Source: Halichondria panicea
Lineage: Eukaryota; Porifera; Demospongiae; Suberitida; Halichondriidae
Direction of reading: 5' to 3'
Assembly (NCBI RefSeq): GCF_963675165.1
Contig: NC_087381.1
Span: 5,767,378-5,831,377 of the forward strand
DNA length: 64,000 nucleotides
Shown piece by piece: positions 46,488-59,183 of the stretch; position 1 is the stretch's first letter, and each line of letters starts with the position of its first letter. The notes under the pieces are model-generated. The model was given only the letters and a program-made list of their open reading frames with translations. It was not told the DNA's origin and did no database searches. The position numbers and the translations under genes are program-made.

Positions 46488-49400
46488 CTCCGCTATCTTG
46501 AAGCCTTCTTTGCTCTGCTCATTGGTGTCATGTGCGCCATGTTTGGGTGGATGGTGAGAGAAACCATTGATTGTATTTGTTGGCTTTAAGATCAAAGGGA
46601 ATTCACAGCTGAGAAAGCTCGAAAGAAACTCTGTTTGATTTCTACACATCAAATAGGCCATTGTAGTAAATAGTCGATCTCGGCTGGCAGCCCTTGAGCA
46701 CATTTTATGCCAAAGCAAATCGCTCATGGCTTATTAGTTAAAAATCAAGAGTAGATACTCTTGCTAATTTCATACCAACCCCTCATACACACACACACAC
46801 ACACGCGCGCACAGTACGTTCACACAGCCATTGAAGCAAACAACCAGTTGGAAGTCTTCAAAGGAGCTGTAATACCAATGTGTGCTAACTGTACATCAGA
46901 TGCCGTCGTACAAGGCCTGGGGGTAGTGGGTGCGGTCATCATGCCCCACAACCTGTTCCTACACTCTGGACTAGTGCTGGTGAGCAGTGTGGGTTGTGAG
47001 GCTGTGGAAGCTGTGAGGGTGTCATAGCTAGTGGGTGCGGTCATCATACCCTAGTGCTGGTGACAGACTTTTAAACTAACTGAAAATTTGTTTCCTTAAT
47101 TATTCAATTATATATACTTACTCTCCTCATGTACATATCAGTGGCGTAGCCAGGGGGTGGCAAAGGGGGCAAATGCCTCCCCTTTTTCTGGATCTCTACT
47201 ACTCAGCTCAGCTAGGTTAGTGTAGCTGATTATCTTGCTGAGCACTCCCTTTCTTCCCAATCTTGCTGCAGTTAGCTAGTTAGTAGGCAAGCAAAACGAT
47301 TTAGTCCCTATACTGTGAGCTATTCTGGTCTAAATCTATAGACAGTTCTTGTTCTTTGCTAAACTAGCTTCTTCTACATCAGGCCACACCCAACTAAATA
47401 GAGAAGTCAATTATGACGTCATAATTTAGAGGCGTGGCTTCCGGTCAAAATTTTGGCGCTGCGCGGCTGATAGGTTTTGCCCCCTCTTCCAAAAAATCCT
47501 GGCTATGCTCCTGCATATTATATAATAATTATATGCATGCCTACATAAAAGCATCTCCTCATGTACTGACAGAGTCGAGCAATCTCTAGGACAGATCGTG
47601 TGGAGGTAAAGGAGGCAATAAAGTACAACTACATTGAATCTTGTGAGATATTATTATAGTGTAGTAATAATGTTTTTTGCTATACCTGGGAAAAATTTCA
47701 AGCTTTCATGTAGGCATGGCGTATATGTACGTACACACACCACCACTCGTTGTGTTACCACGTATGTACTATGTCTCCATACATACAGCCGTTGCCGTGA
47801 GTGTTTCCTTCTTTATCAACATGTTCGTCGTCTGTGCCTTTGGAGCTGTAAGTCATCTCTTTAGCTGTATTGTATTTTGCTTATGAGTAATTGTATAGTA
47901 GCAACGTACAGCATCACCTTCATGATTTTATGTAAAATATAGTCTCATGAATATGAATATCACGTAATTACCAGCTAGCCATACTGTCCTAAATCCTACC
48001 AGGCAATTTTCGATAAAGATCTTCCGTTTGGCACCCCCATTGATGTGCAGTGGGCCTGTACCCCTAAGAACATCAGTTTGTTAAGAGCTGTTGACTGTCT
48101 GTATTACAGCAACGGTATGCAAGATTGGATACGCTACGTTTGGGCAGTTGGGCTACTAGCAGCTGGACAGAGCTCAACCATGACCGTGCGTGTGTGTGTG
48201 TGTGAGTGTGTTAGGGGGGTGTTTTGAGTGCATGGATTGCACTGTTTCTGTATCTCACTGCATCTTATCTTCCCACAGGGCACTTACGCTGGACAGTTTG
48301 TTATGGAGGTACGTCCCTTGACCAGTGTGTACATATTTCACCATCAAGGAAAAGTTCGATTTGCATCTATCTCCTACAGAGCATGCATGCATATTATTGT
48401 ACTAATTATAGCCAGCACTTATTGTGACGACACATTTCTCTCCCTGTGCAGGGATTTTTGGATCTGAAGTGGGCCAAATGGAAGAGGGTGCTTCTAACTC
48501 GCTCCGTTGCCATGGTACCATGTGTCATCATCGCTATTCTAGCGGTGAATATTCTAGATGTACTTTCTGACTACATCAACGTGGAACAAAGCTTGTTGGT
48601 GAGAGCAGCAGTTACTGGAGTACATGGTCTAACTTGCTATATAATCATGGCCATCGCATGTGTACCTCCAACACACTCACACCTACCTATATATACACCC
48701 CCACACACTCTGCGTAGTTAAGGCCCGGGTCTGGCTGTAAATACCAAAATTTAACACTATGTTCATACTGCTGTATTAAATATACAGTGTATGCTGCATC
48801 AAAATGATCCAAAATAAATTCTTTTTCCAAAAAACTAATTAGCTTAATTCAATTATGCTAATTAGCCCCAAAAATGGTGATGACGTCATGCCACTTTTAA
48901 TAAGAAGAACTGCAAATGCGGCCATGAAGATGCTAAGATCAAGCTTCAAAAACAAGGCTAGATGAACTTATCATTGCTAGGTACTAATATCCGGCGGGGG
49001 AAGAGTAGGAGTTACTGTATTCTTGAGATACACAGCATAGCCTACCTCTAGAGTGGCTGTCAGAGCTAAAGAAGCCAGTATAGCTAAGGCAGTTTTGCAC
49101 ATATTGACTTCCCCCGCTAGAAATATAATCATGACAACCTACTCTATCTTTTGAGGGCCTAAACAACTAGTCTTACCTTGTGCAAGTCCACCGCATTTGT
49201 TGCTAAAGATTCTGTACCATAGTTCCAGCAGCTAGCTAAGCAAGTACCTTGACTTCTTCTTGACACGTGACATCAATTGCAATGAATAACATTAATAATG
49301 GTTATGAATCTCATTAACACTACATAATCTACATCATCCACATTAAATGTTGGTAATGAATAAAATTAATCTTATCAGTGCCTGACCCAACTGCACACCT

Positions 49401-51781
49401 CACCCACACTCACACCCACCCCACACACACACAGCTGCCTTTCTCACTGTTCCCCCTCCTCCACGCTACCTCTAGCAAAGAAGTCATGGGAGAATTTAAA
49501 AACTCTGTGTACGTTAATACAGCCACAGGAGTGTACAGTACAGCAGCTAGCATTGGGTCTGCATTCTAGTCTTTTTATCGGAGGCACGCGTGGGCAGCCA
49601 CGGATATAGTAGTCCAGTGGTTTGTTTGTTCGTGTGTGGCATCTGAGTCTACGTATACTTACCTGTATTCCATAGCACTGCGTTTACAGCATGGATAGCC
49701 TTCGTGGCAGATTTTAAATGTTAGAGCCTCGTTGTTGAATAAAAGCGAGCAAAAGCTAAGAAGCTTGAACTGGCTGCATGGCCTCTAGCTATACAGGCGT
49801 ATTTTATTCGGGGTGCGTATTTACAGACAAAGTGATCCTGTACCAGGAATAATGGAAAAGGGTCACTAAAGTAGAAAGCTAGAATTATGATTGTGATAGG
49901 GTTGCTTCTTTGCTTATCCCTAGCCCCAGAACATTGTTACCATGAGCCGCTTCTTTACTGACTGACTTTGCTGTGATCCCTAGTCCACATTGCATGTCTC
50001 ATCCATACTAAAGCTCAGTTCTCAAAAGTTTCAGCACGCCTCTTATAGTCCAGAGTCTATAGAATTTCATTGCTCGCTACTTAGCCAGCTTCCATGCTTC
50101 ATACATATACTACTGCATTCATGTAAACAGCTGAGGGATAGCGGTGTTCAATGGTTTTGTGTTGAACTCATTATTGTCATAGTCAATTTTCACTCCTATA
50201 AGCACATACCAAACTAACAACCCACCCACACACATACACAGAGTGTGGTCTGTTGTGATCTGGATTATGGCATTGGTCATTATCGGAGTCAACATCTACT
50301 TTGTGATAGACATCGTGGTAAGTCAGTGCATGTGTGTTGTGTGTGCCTCGTGCATGCATGTAAACTACATTTCTCCCAACAATATTTCCTCAGACCTACT
50401 CTATACCTATTTCCCCGAGTCTGCCAAGGCCTATAAAAACATGATGATGAAACATGATGATGATGTGCTGGTGGAAAGCTAGCAGCACATGAAGTTAATA
50501 CTTTTGCTATTAACCCTGCATGATCCTGCATGCATGATTGTTGCTCTAAGAAAGTTACCAAAAGTTCACCAAGTCCACATTAATGCCTGCTGCATTCTTG
50601 TGAAACAGTGCAGCTTTGCAGCTCTTTCCTCACTCTAATTAGCTAGCGTTCTAGTGCAGAGCTAACTACTACGTGTAAGTACAATAGCTAGTCTGAAGAG
50701 ACTGCATTGGCATTTAAAATACAAAACTATAGCCATAACTCCATTCGAAGCATTATTAAATCCACAAACTGCAATCCAATGCGCATCGAGGTATACGGTA
50801 GTGTGTAAGGTTGCCACAGCTATTTCTTTATTATTAAATGCTATTTTATGTATACGGTAGTGTGCATGTATGTGTGTTTATAGACTGCTACAGCTGCTCA
50901 AAGATAAAATGAAGTGCAAGTAAGAGCTTCTATAGGCAGAGTCCTAGTCATGTTTTCTTGGATTGCTGTTTGTGGATTTTCAATAATGCTTCGTAATCAT
51001 GACTAGGACTCTGCCTATAGAAGCTCTTACTAGCACTTCATTTTATCATTGAGCAGCTGTAGCAGTCTACACACATACTTGCGTTATGAAGGTAACGCCC
51101 ACTCCGGCATAATGATGTTTGTGCCACACTACATAATTCTCCCCTCAGGCACTCCCTGGTCACTGGTGGAGACACACACTGGCCGCCATTGGACTGCTGA
51201 TATATCTGGTGGTCATCTCTTACTTTGTGAGTATTTAATCAATTAATGCGAACTATAGTATAGTCATTTGCGTTTACTTGTGTATAAGTATTTTCGGCTA
51301 CAATTAACTCCTATTTTCTCAAAAAAAGGTCAAGTGATTGTGCAAGGACCTATAAGACTATCGTATAGCCGGTAATTTTCGTGGCGTAAAAAATTCGTTC
51401 AACTCGTGATTTTATTTTCGTTTGACTTCATTGCCTGCACTCATTGCATGCGTTCTGGTAAACCACGCCTACGCTTTCGTGGGGAAAATGTCATGGAGGT
51501 CAGCTTGCCAACGAAATAACAATCCACGAAAATTACCCGCTATACGGTATATGTTATTAACTTTGACTGCATTAATATTTACAGTGAAGTAAGACGTCTC
51601 CTTTAAGTACATCTCACTCCTCCCCCTCACACCCACTTACCACACACACACACAAACCCCCCCCCACACACAGGCCTTGTTTCCACTTCTAACGTGGTAT
51701 CGAATTAAACGGATTAAACTAAAGGTGGCTAGAGAGAAACCAGAAATGCTATCTAAAGACACTTCAGTTACAATTAACTAA
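43304..51781 (+). CDS. NRAMP/SLC11 divalent metal transporter, copy 1
   Basis: Eighteen exons join in phase to 557 aa: 43304-43341, 43628-43784, 44608-44730, 44946-44993, 45326-45457, 45598-45644, 46232-46302, 46486-46553, 46815-46979, 47573-47642, 47789-47847, 48003-48185, 48279-48308, 48452-48598, 49435-49508, 50242-50317, 51149-51226, 51674-51781. A cytoplasmic N-terminal region (about 70 aa, with [11 protein letters not shown]) precedes the transporter core. The metal-site motifs are present: DPGN in helix 1 ([15 protein letters not shown]) and MPHN in helix 6 ([15 protein letters not shown]). The consensus transport motif [19 protein letters not shown] is also there. NRAMP proteins import Fe2+ or Mn2+ with protons across plasma, endosomal or phagosomal membranes. 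A close paralog with the same exon plan follows directly. Confidence 0.94.
43900..44035. mobile_element. MITE (AGAGGAGGTCCGACATG family) in NRAMP copy 1, intron 2
   Basis: The left arm AGAGGAGGTCCGACATGTGT followed by GCACAAATCACTACAA faces TTGTAGTGATTTGTGCACGC followed by ATGTCAGACCTCCTCT. The element is 136 bp and non-coding. A second copy lies at 58024-58153. Confidence 0.88.
44386..44481. mobile_element. Short inverted-repeat element in NRAMP copy 1, intron 2
   Basis: GTGTCAAAACGCTAATTTTA near 44390 faces AAAATTAGCGTTTTGACACA ending near 44478, with a spacer of about 50 bp. Confidence 0.75.
46441..46485. repeat. (CA)n microsatellite at an NRAMP copy 1 acceptor
   Basis: About 20 CA units run directly into the AG acceptor of exon 8. 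No pyrimidine tract lies between. Confidence 0.95.
47139..47513. mobile_element. hAT-like non-autonomous element in NRAMP copy 1, intron 9
   Basis: The left end CAGTGGCGTAGCCAGGGGGT and the right end with CCTGGCTATGCTCCTG are inverted copies of each other. The interior segment TTCCGGTCAAAATTTTGGCG is shared with the element at 58255-59000. Flanks share only CATAT, so the target-site duplication has decayed. It has no open frame. Confidence 0.78.
50881..51070. repeat. Long hairpin, about 72-bp arms, in NRAMP copy 1, intron 16
   Basis: The left arm 50881-50952 starts TAGACTGCTACAGCTGCTCA and reads through GCAGAGTCCTAGTCATG. The right arm 50998-51070 is its complement with few mismatches. The 45-nt spacer is unrelated. 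Diverged pieces of the same family occur near 45757 and 56215, so this is a palindromic MITE. Confidence 0.88.
51361..51549. mobile_element. Short palindromic MITE in NRAMP copy 1, intron 17
   Basis: The left end TCGTATAGCCGGTAATTTTC and the right end GAAAATTACCCGCTATACGG are inverted copies. Same family as 41530-41800. Confidence 0.8.
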
Positions 51782-52132
51782 CACTGAACTGGCTCTTATT
51801 ATTTAAATCCACTGTGACGTGTTTACATATCAAATGTTGACTTTATGTACATGTGTTTTGTATTGTTTACATGTGACACAGTCTTGGTACTACTGCAGAC
51901 TTTATCAAACTTTGGTATACCACATGCATGGGCGGCCTGCACACATTGGTGTATTGGTAAAGATCCTTAATGCAAATTAATAATTATTTAGAAGTGGAGG
52001 GCGGCTTATAGTAGGACTTACTTTTGGTGGGCGTGACGACACTCGCTGGCTTCTCTTGATCATCTCTGTGAGCAGCAGTTAATTAAGTTAGCAGTGCAAG
52101 CAACGCTAGCTGCAGGCCGATGTGCACAGAAT
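51782..52132. other. Intergenic region between the two NRAMP genes
   Basis: About 350 bp with no coding region. It holds the 3' end of copy 1 and the leader of copy 2. Confidence 0.5.
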
Positions 52133-54549
52133 ATGTCATCCAATGAGATGGAGATAGAAAAAGGAGAAAGGTAATAAGTACTCATACAGCTGTGTCAAGC
52201 TAGGTAGGAGCTCATGCATATGATCACACAAGGTATTTTTCTAAGCTGTCTAGCTAGATCTAATTACTGTGCTTTGTAGCTCACTTGAAAGTTTGGGACA
52301 AAATAATGGTACTACTCTAGTTTTGCACAAGTACCACCTATCTAATATCAAAGGTCAATAATTTTGTTAAGCTCCATGTTTTTTGCACTTTGCCATTCGC
52401 CCAAAACTTCCAAGTGAGTTGCAAAGTACAGTATAGTTTGTAGGAATGGTCGAATGGCATAATTCTGTGTGTGTAATTGTCTAATAAATTATTGCTCTCC
52501 ATTTTTAATAGCTATAATTATAGCGAGCTATAGTTATACGTAGAAGCTTGACACAAATTAGCAGAGATACGCTCTCATTTCAAACCAAGAGGCAAATTCA
52601 TAATGACACTGAGATATGTATATCACGACCCCTCAACAGGTCTGCCCCGCCCCCCTACGAAGAGACCGCCCCCCTCATTAGTGAATCCCCTAAGAACTAC
52701 TCGACCGTACAAGAATATGATAAAGATAAAGAGTTCGACCAATCAGAGGAGCACAAATTGAAAGACTTTCAGTTGATCAGAGTGCCACAAAAAGCAGTGA
52801 GTTCGCAACTAAGTAACTTAATTGTTGCAGGCCAAGTGAAAGTCTTACGTGAAAATCGAAATCATACATAATTATTGCAAAATCACAACATGCACAGTAT
52901 TATGATAACATCCCATACATGCATTCAGTGTTGTATTAAATTTGTGTACATACTTATTAAAATGGTGCCTCAACTTCAACTTATGGTTTCTAGTGACAGC
53001 ACTGTTCTTCCTGTAAGCTTCTTTCTTTGTGGACTATAGAGATTGTACCTGAACACACAACTTTTCATTGTTCCAATTATAGCAGCTGTTTTATGACGAT
53101 TGTAGTATCGAGCCTTTGTCTATACTACAATGTACAAATCACAATGGTGCTCATACAATAGCGTTGCACTGTTACGTGTACGTATATAAGTGCCTTTTAT
53201 TTATTATTCTGGTTTGTCAGCAGTCATTAATTTTAATGGGTACAGTATTTATAGCTGTTATTGATAATTGTGTCGTTCTCTCTCTACTAATCTTCTGCAG
53301 CCTATTTTCAGTTTTCGGAAGCTATGGGCGTTCACTGGCCCTGGTTTTCTCATGAGCATTGCGTATATTGATCCTGGCAATATTGAGAGTGACCTTCAAG
53401 TGGGAGCAGTGACTCAATACAAGGTGCATGAGTGGTTGTGTGGGTATGTGTGTGTCAAACGTGCATGCATGGGATGCAAGATCTAGGTCATCTAATTATT
53501 CAGTGTGCTTGCATGTTTTTAAACATTTTGTGGACAAACAAAATTGTAAGAGTATATACTGTATATCAAAAACTCCTGACTGAGATTTCTCACTGCATGC
53601 ATGGTACTAGCTGTGTTGTGTAACACTCTATTATGCCCTAATAAATAATTATAAGATATTCATTGTCACATGATGGCAGGACACAATAAATATAAATATC
53701 TTTATTGTGCTATTTTAATCACGTGTTGATCTCTCTACCTGCAGTTGCTATGGGTACTGCTGTGGTCTACAGTAATGGGACTAATCCTACAGGTACATTG
53801 ATTGTTCCAAACAATCAGGCAATCTTACTATTCACTCTATAGCTAGTGAGTTTACCTTTGGTCTTGCATGCGTGGTCTTGAGAATTGTTACAACTGTACG
53901 TACACAGTGGACTGTAGTGTATACAGAAATGGCCGTTTTTTGTTGTTTATTGAGACCTTACCTGGCCTTTTTACAATAGCTGGGAGGAGAGGTCCGCTTA
54001 TTGCAACTACATTGCACTACTATTCCATGCAGTTTGGGCTATATTATAGTAAGATCAAATCACTTCCCACACATGCACACACAGTTGCTGTCGGCCAAGT
54101 TGGGTGTGGTCACAGGCCAACACTTGGCGCAGGTGTGTAGAGAGAGGTACCCCAAACCAGCAAGAATCACACTGTGGCTGTCCATGGAGCTGGCCATCAT
54201 TGGCAGTGACATACAGGTGAATAATTAATTATAGCTATATATATAGTCTGGTGTTTATATTTGTACCTAAAATTAATATTGGCTACCTTTGATTGCCATG
54301 CATAACTTGCTATACATACATGCTATGAACGTAACGTTCTTTCTTTGCTTCCTCTCCAGGAGGTGATAGGGTCGGCACTTGCTATTAACATTCTCTCCCA
54401 GGGAACGTAAGTATAGCTATCATTGTATGTATACAGGAGAGATATTGTTGTCATGACATAATCGTTTTGTAGTGTGGAAACACTCTCCTTTTAAAAAGAT
54501 TGTCCCTGTTATAGTTTTACCTACCTACCTACCTCACCCCCCACCCACA

Positions 54550-54581
<32 letters not shown>

Positions 54582-57367
54582 GGGTCCCTCTGTGGGAGGG
54601 CTGTCTCATAACTGGTATAGACACATTCATTTTCCTCTTTCTCGAGAGCTACGGTCAGTGAAGGAAATCTTAGCTGCTACAAGTATAGTGTATATTAGTC
54701 GATGCTATGGAGTTCAGGCAATCTAGGCCAATCCCAATGTATTTGTGAGTAGCCTGCAATGCACTTAATTTCTTTACTCTGTTTTGGTCCACTAGCAGTA
54801 TTCAACATTATGCGGTTTTCACTGAAAATGCACATGCATATTATAGCTGGTATTTAAGACCCCCTTCCCCCCTGACACACACATGCACACACACACAGGT
54901 CTCCGCTATCTTGAAGCCTTCTTTGGCATGCTCATTGGTGTCATGTGCGCCATGTTTGGGTGGATGGTAAGAAATCATAATGATAGCTAGCTTCTTTGAA
55001 TAAGTATACATGTATGCCAATATTATGTAGCCTGCATGTATTATAGAAATACAGATTATATACTGACCACCCCACCCCACACACACAGTACATTCACACA
55101 GCTATTGAAGCTGACAACCAGTTGGAAGTCTTCAAAGGAGCTGTAATACCAATGTGTGCTAACTGTACATCAGATGCCGTCGTACAAGGCCTGGGGGTAG
55201 TGGGTGCGGTCATCATGCCCCACAACCTGTTCCTACACTCTGGACTAGTGCTGGTGAGCAGTGTGGGTTGTGAGGGTGTGGAGGCTGTGAGGGTGTGGAG
55301 GCTGTGGAGGCTGTGAGGGTGTGCATGGAGGATGTGAGGTTGTGAGAGTGTGGAGGTTGTGAGGGTGTGGAGGCTGTGAGGGTGTGGAGGCTGTGGAGGC
55401 TGTAAGAGTGTGGGAGTGTGGGCTGTGAGGGTGTGGGATTGTGGGCGTGTGGGCTGTGAGGGTGTGGAGAATGTGAGGTTGTGAGGGTGTGGAGGTTGTG
55501 AGGGTGTGGAGGCTGTGAGGGTGTGGAGGATGTGAGGTTGTGAGAGGGTGTGGAGGCTGTGAGGGTGTGGAGGATGTGAGGTTGCGAGAGTATGGAGGTT
55601 GTGAGGGTGTGGAGGAGGCTGTGAGGGTGTGGAGGCTGTGGAGGCTGTGAGGGTGTGGGCTGTGAGGGTGTGGAGGATATGAGGTTGTGAGAGTATGGAG
55701 GTTGTGAGGGTGCATGTAGAGGGACATGCTTGATCTACTATAAAATTATTCGAAGGATTTGCCTGAATTAATGAAAGCACCGCAGGTGCTGATGCCTCGG
55801 TGAAGATGCCAAAGCTACATAACATAAAGCTACTAATAGCTTTAATAATTTTGCTGCATGCAAAAACTCACAGAGTGGGTAATGATCGACCATTATTATT
55901 GTTAAAAACGATCTATGCCAAAAGTTCAAGTCTAAAATTAATGGCTGCATTAGCAGAGCCTTGCAGCTCTCTTCTCACTCTTGCAGCTACCAATAGCTAG
56001 CGTTTTAGTGCAGAGCTAACTACTAAGTAGAGTAGCAACACTCGGTAAACAAGTTTGGCTACGTGCTCTTCTGAAAAGGCTGCAATGGCATTCCAAGTAA
56101 GCAAAACTAGGTATAACTCGAGAACAAAGCATTATTTTGCAAATCCACGAATTAAAATCCAAGTAAACATGACTAGAAGCCTATAGAAACTCTTACTTGC
56201 ACTTGATTCATCCTTGAGCAGCTGTAGCAGTCTACACAGACAGACACACAGACACACAAACACACTACCGTATACCTCGCTTGCGCATGCGCACCGAGGC
56301 ATAATAAAAATAGGAGAGGGTATACTTCATCGCTACGTCCCATGCAGGGGTTTCCTAACTCAACTATTATGCCTATAACATGATGGTAATTACTTTTGTT
56401 CGCGGTCCTTTTTGTACCGACAGAGTCGAGCTATTTCCAGGACAGATCGGGTGGAGATCAAGGAGGGAATAAAGTACAACTACATCGAATCTTGTGAGTA
56501 ATTATAAATTCATATCAGTGCATGTTGCTACCAATTTTACTTAATGTAAACAACCAATTATCGAATACATGCTATTTTCGAACGCTTGTTCTCGAGGACA
56601 GCAGCTCAGAGCACTAATTATATAAACTGATGATACTGTACCTAGGTATAGACTAGGTAATTAGGCTCTATTCAAGTCCAAACTCACGGCCAACAGAAAG
56701 CTTCCTCGGCGGAGTGACAAGGCCACTATAGTTCGAACATAGGCACGAATCTTCGAACTCACTCTCTCTTGTATCGACAGAAGGCTCTAAACAGCTAGCT
56801 ACAATGCATGACCGTAATCTACACTATAGTAAACTATATATATACAGTTCTGGTTTCAAGGTCTAACTGCAAACTATTAGATAATGGTGCATGCATGGCT
56901 TCTTGAAAAAGTGCACGTATAATAGATGTACATGCACATGATAGATAACCTCTTATGTACTATGTCTCCATACATACATACAGCCGTTGCCGTGGGTATT
57001 TCCTTCTTCATCAACATGTTCATCGTCTGTGCCTTTGGAGCTGTAAGTCATGATCATCTCTTCAGTTTACAATAATATTGCGTTAGTTTGTTGGATTATA
57101 TATAGCGTACTTCTTCAGCACATAACAGTTATAATAATTATTATGTATGCTGTCCTACCAGGCAATTTTCGGTAAAGGTCTACCACTTGGCACCCCCATT
57201 GATGTGCAGTGGGCCTGTTCTCCCGCTAACATCAGTTTATTAAGAGCTGTTGACTGTCTGTATTATAGCAATGGTATGCAAGATTGGATACGCTACGTTT
57301 GGGCAGTTGGGCTACTAGCAGCTGGACAGAGCTCAACTATGACCGTGCGTGTGTGTGTTTGTGCGTG

Positions 57368-57405
<38 letters not shown>

Positions 57406-59124
57406 TGGGTGTAAATGTGAGTGTGTTAGGGGATGTTTAGAAATGCATGGATTGCAATGTTTCCGTATTTCACTGCATCTTTTCTTCCTACAGGGCACTT
57501 ACGCTGGACAGTTTGTTATGGAGGTACGTCCCTTGACCAGTGTGTATATAGACACTGCACATACATGAGCACTAGTCTAGACACCTCCAAAACAGTGTCT
57601 ATAACTATTCGTTACGCTGCATATACAGCACGTTTATAATTCTGTTAGCTATTTGCAATTGTAAACACATTTCTCTCCCTGTGCAGGGATTTTTGGATCT
57701 GAAGTGGGCCAAGTGGAAGAGGGTACTGCTGACTCGCTCCGTTGCCATGGTACCGTGTGTCATCATCGCTATACTAGCGGTGAATGTTCTAGATTCACTC
57801 TCTGACTACATCAATGTGGAACAAAGCTTGTTGGTGAGAGCAGCATGCAGTTACTGGATCACATGGTCTAACTTACTATAATCATGGCGATCTATCATGT
57901 TTTTGATGACCTAAAATACCCATAATTATTTGATTTTCCTCTTTGAGTGGCCCTAGAATTATTATAATTACGGACAAACTATATCTCTTAGCCTGTAACA
58001 ATAGATTCACATTGACTACCCTCAGAGGAGGTCCGACATGGGTGTACAAATCACTACAAGTCCAGTGCATTGATGTCATTGCAGTCATGTGATAACGCCC
58101 AGGCCAGTACACTGCACTTGTAGTGATTCATGCACGCATGTCGAACCTCCTCTGCATGGGCTACCCTCCACACATGCACACACACACACACACACACACA
58201 CTTCCCCCCTCCCCCTACACCCATCTATACTCACCTCACCCACAACCACACACCCAGGGGCGTAGGCAGGGGAGGTACGTGCTTTAGGTGCTTGAGCACC
58301 CCCACTGCCTGACTCTACAAGTATATTAAAGCTTATAATTATACTTGAAGATCCAGTTGAGCTCAGCACTCCAGATTTAGCTTGTTAGCTGCATACTGAA
58401 CTAGCTGCATGTTCTAGCTATTCACCTAAGAGAGTAGTTTTTAGTTAGTAGCTGGACTATTGTGCTGAACTCGCGTTACGAAAGAGATGATTGCATGCTG
58501 GTTTTGCAAACTGCATGGAAGGTCACATAGGGTTCAGCTATTCACTTCCTGCATGCGATATGCATGGTGGAGCTCAATATAATAATTAACGTTCATCGTT
58601 TATCTATGACTGAGAGCTAGCTAGCTGCCTTGTACAGTGCATAGAGGACTGCAGTCATCAGACATCCAAGGGCCTCGAGAGACTTGCCAATACTGACTTC
58701 CAGATGTATGCTTGCACAGTTGCACAGTTGCACAGTTGCAGCCCCTTGTTCCTTTGTAAAAGTTTTATTAATGCTATCCTGAGATTATCAATTGAGATGC
58801 CTGAAAAGGATCTAGGAGGCTTTCAAGTTTGCTAAGTATGTATACGTATGTAGACATCTCTATGCATTGGGCCACGCCCAACTGTGCAGATAACGTCACT
58901 AATAAGAGGTATGGTTTCCGGTCAACTAAATTTTGGCGCTTTGCGGCCGATTTTACTTATGAAAAGCACCCCCTTCCCCAAAATCCTGGCTACGCCCCTG
59001 CACACACCTATCCCTATACCATCCCATTACCCACACCCACACATAATTATATACACATACCCATGCACACCCTCACCCACACAACCCACACTCACCTCAC
59101 CCCACACACACATGCACCTCACCC

Positions 59125-59183
<59 letters not shown>

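Noticed and set aside
55094-55825. 243-codon minus-strand frame rich in His, Pro, Ser and Thr
   Set aside because: It is the antisense reading of the GT-rich minisatellite in NRAMP intron 9 plus the antisense of exon 9.
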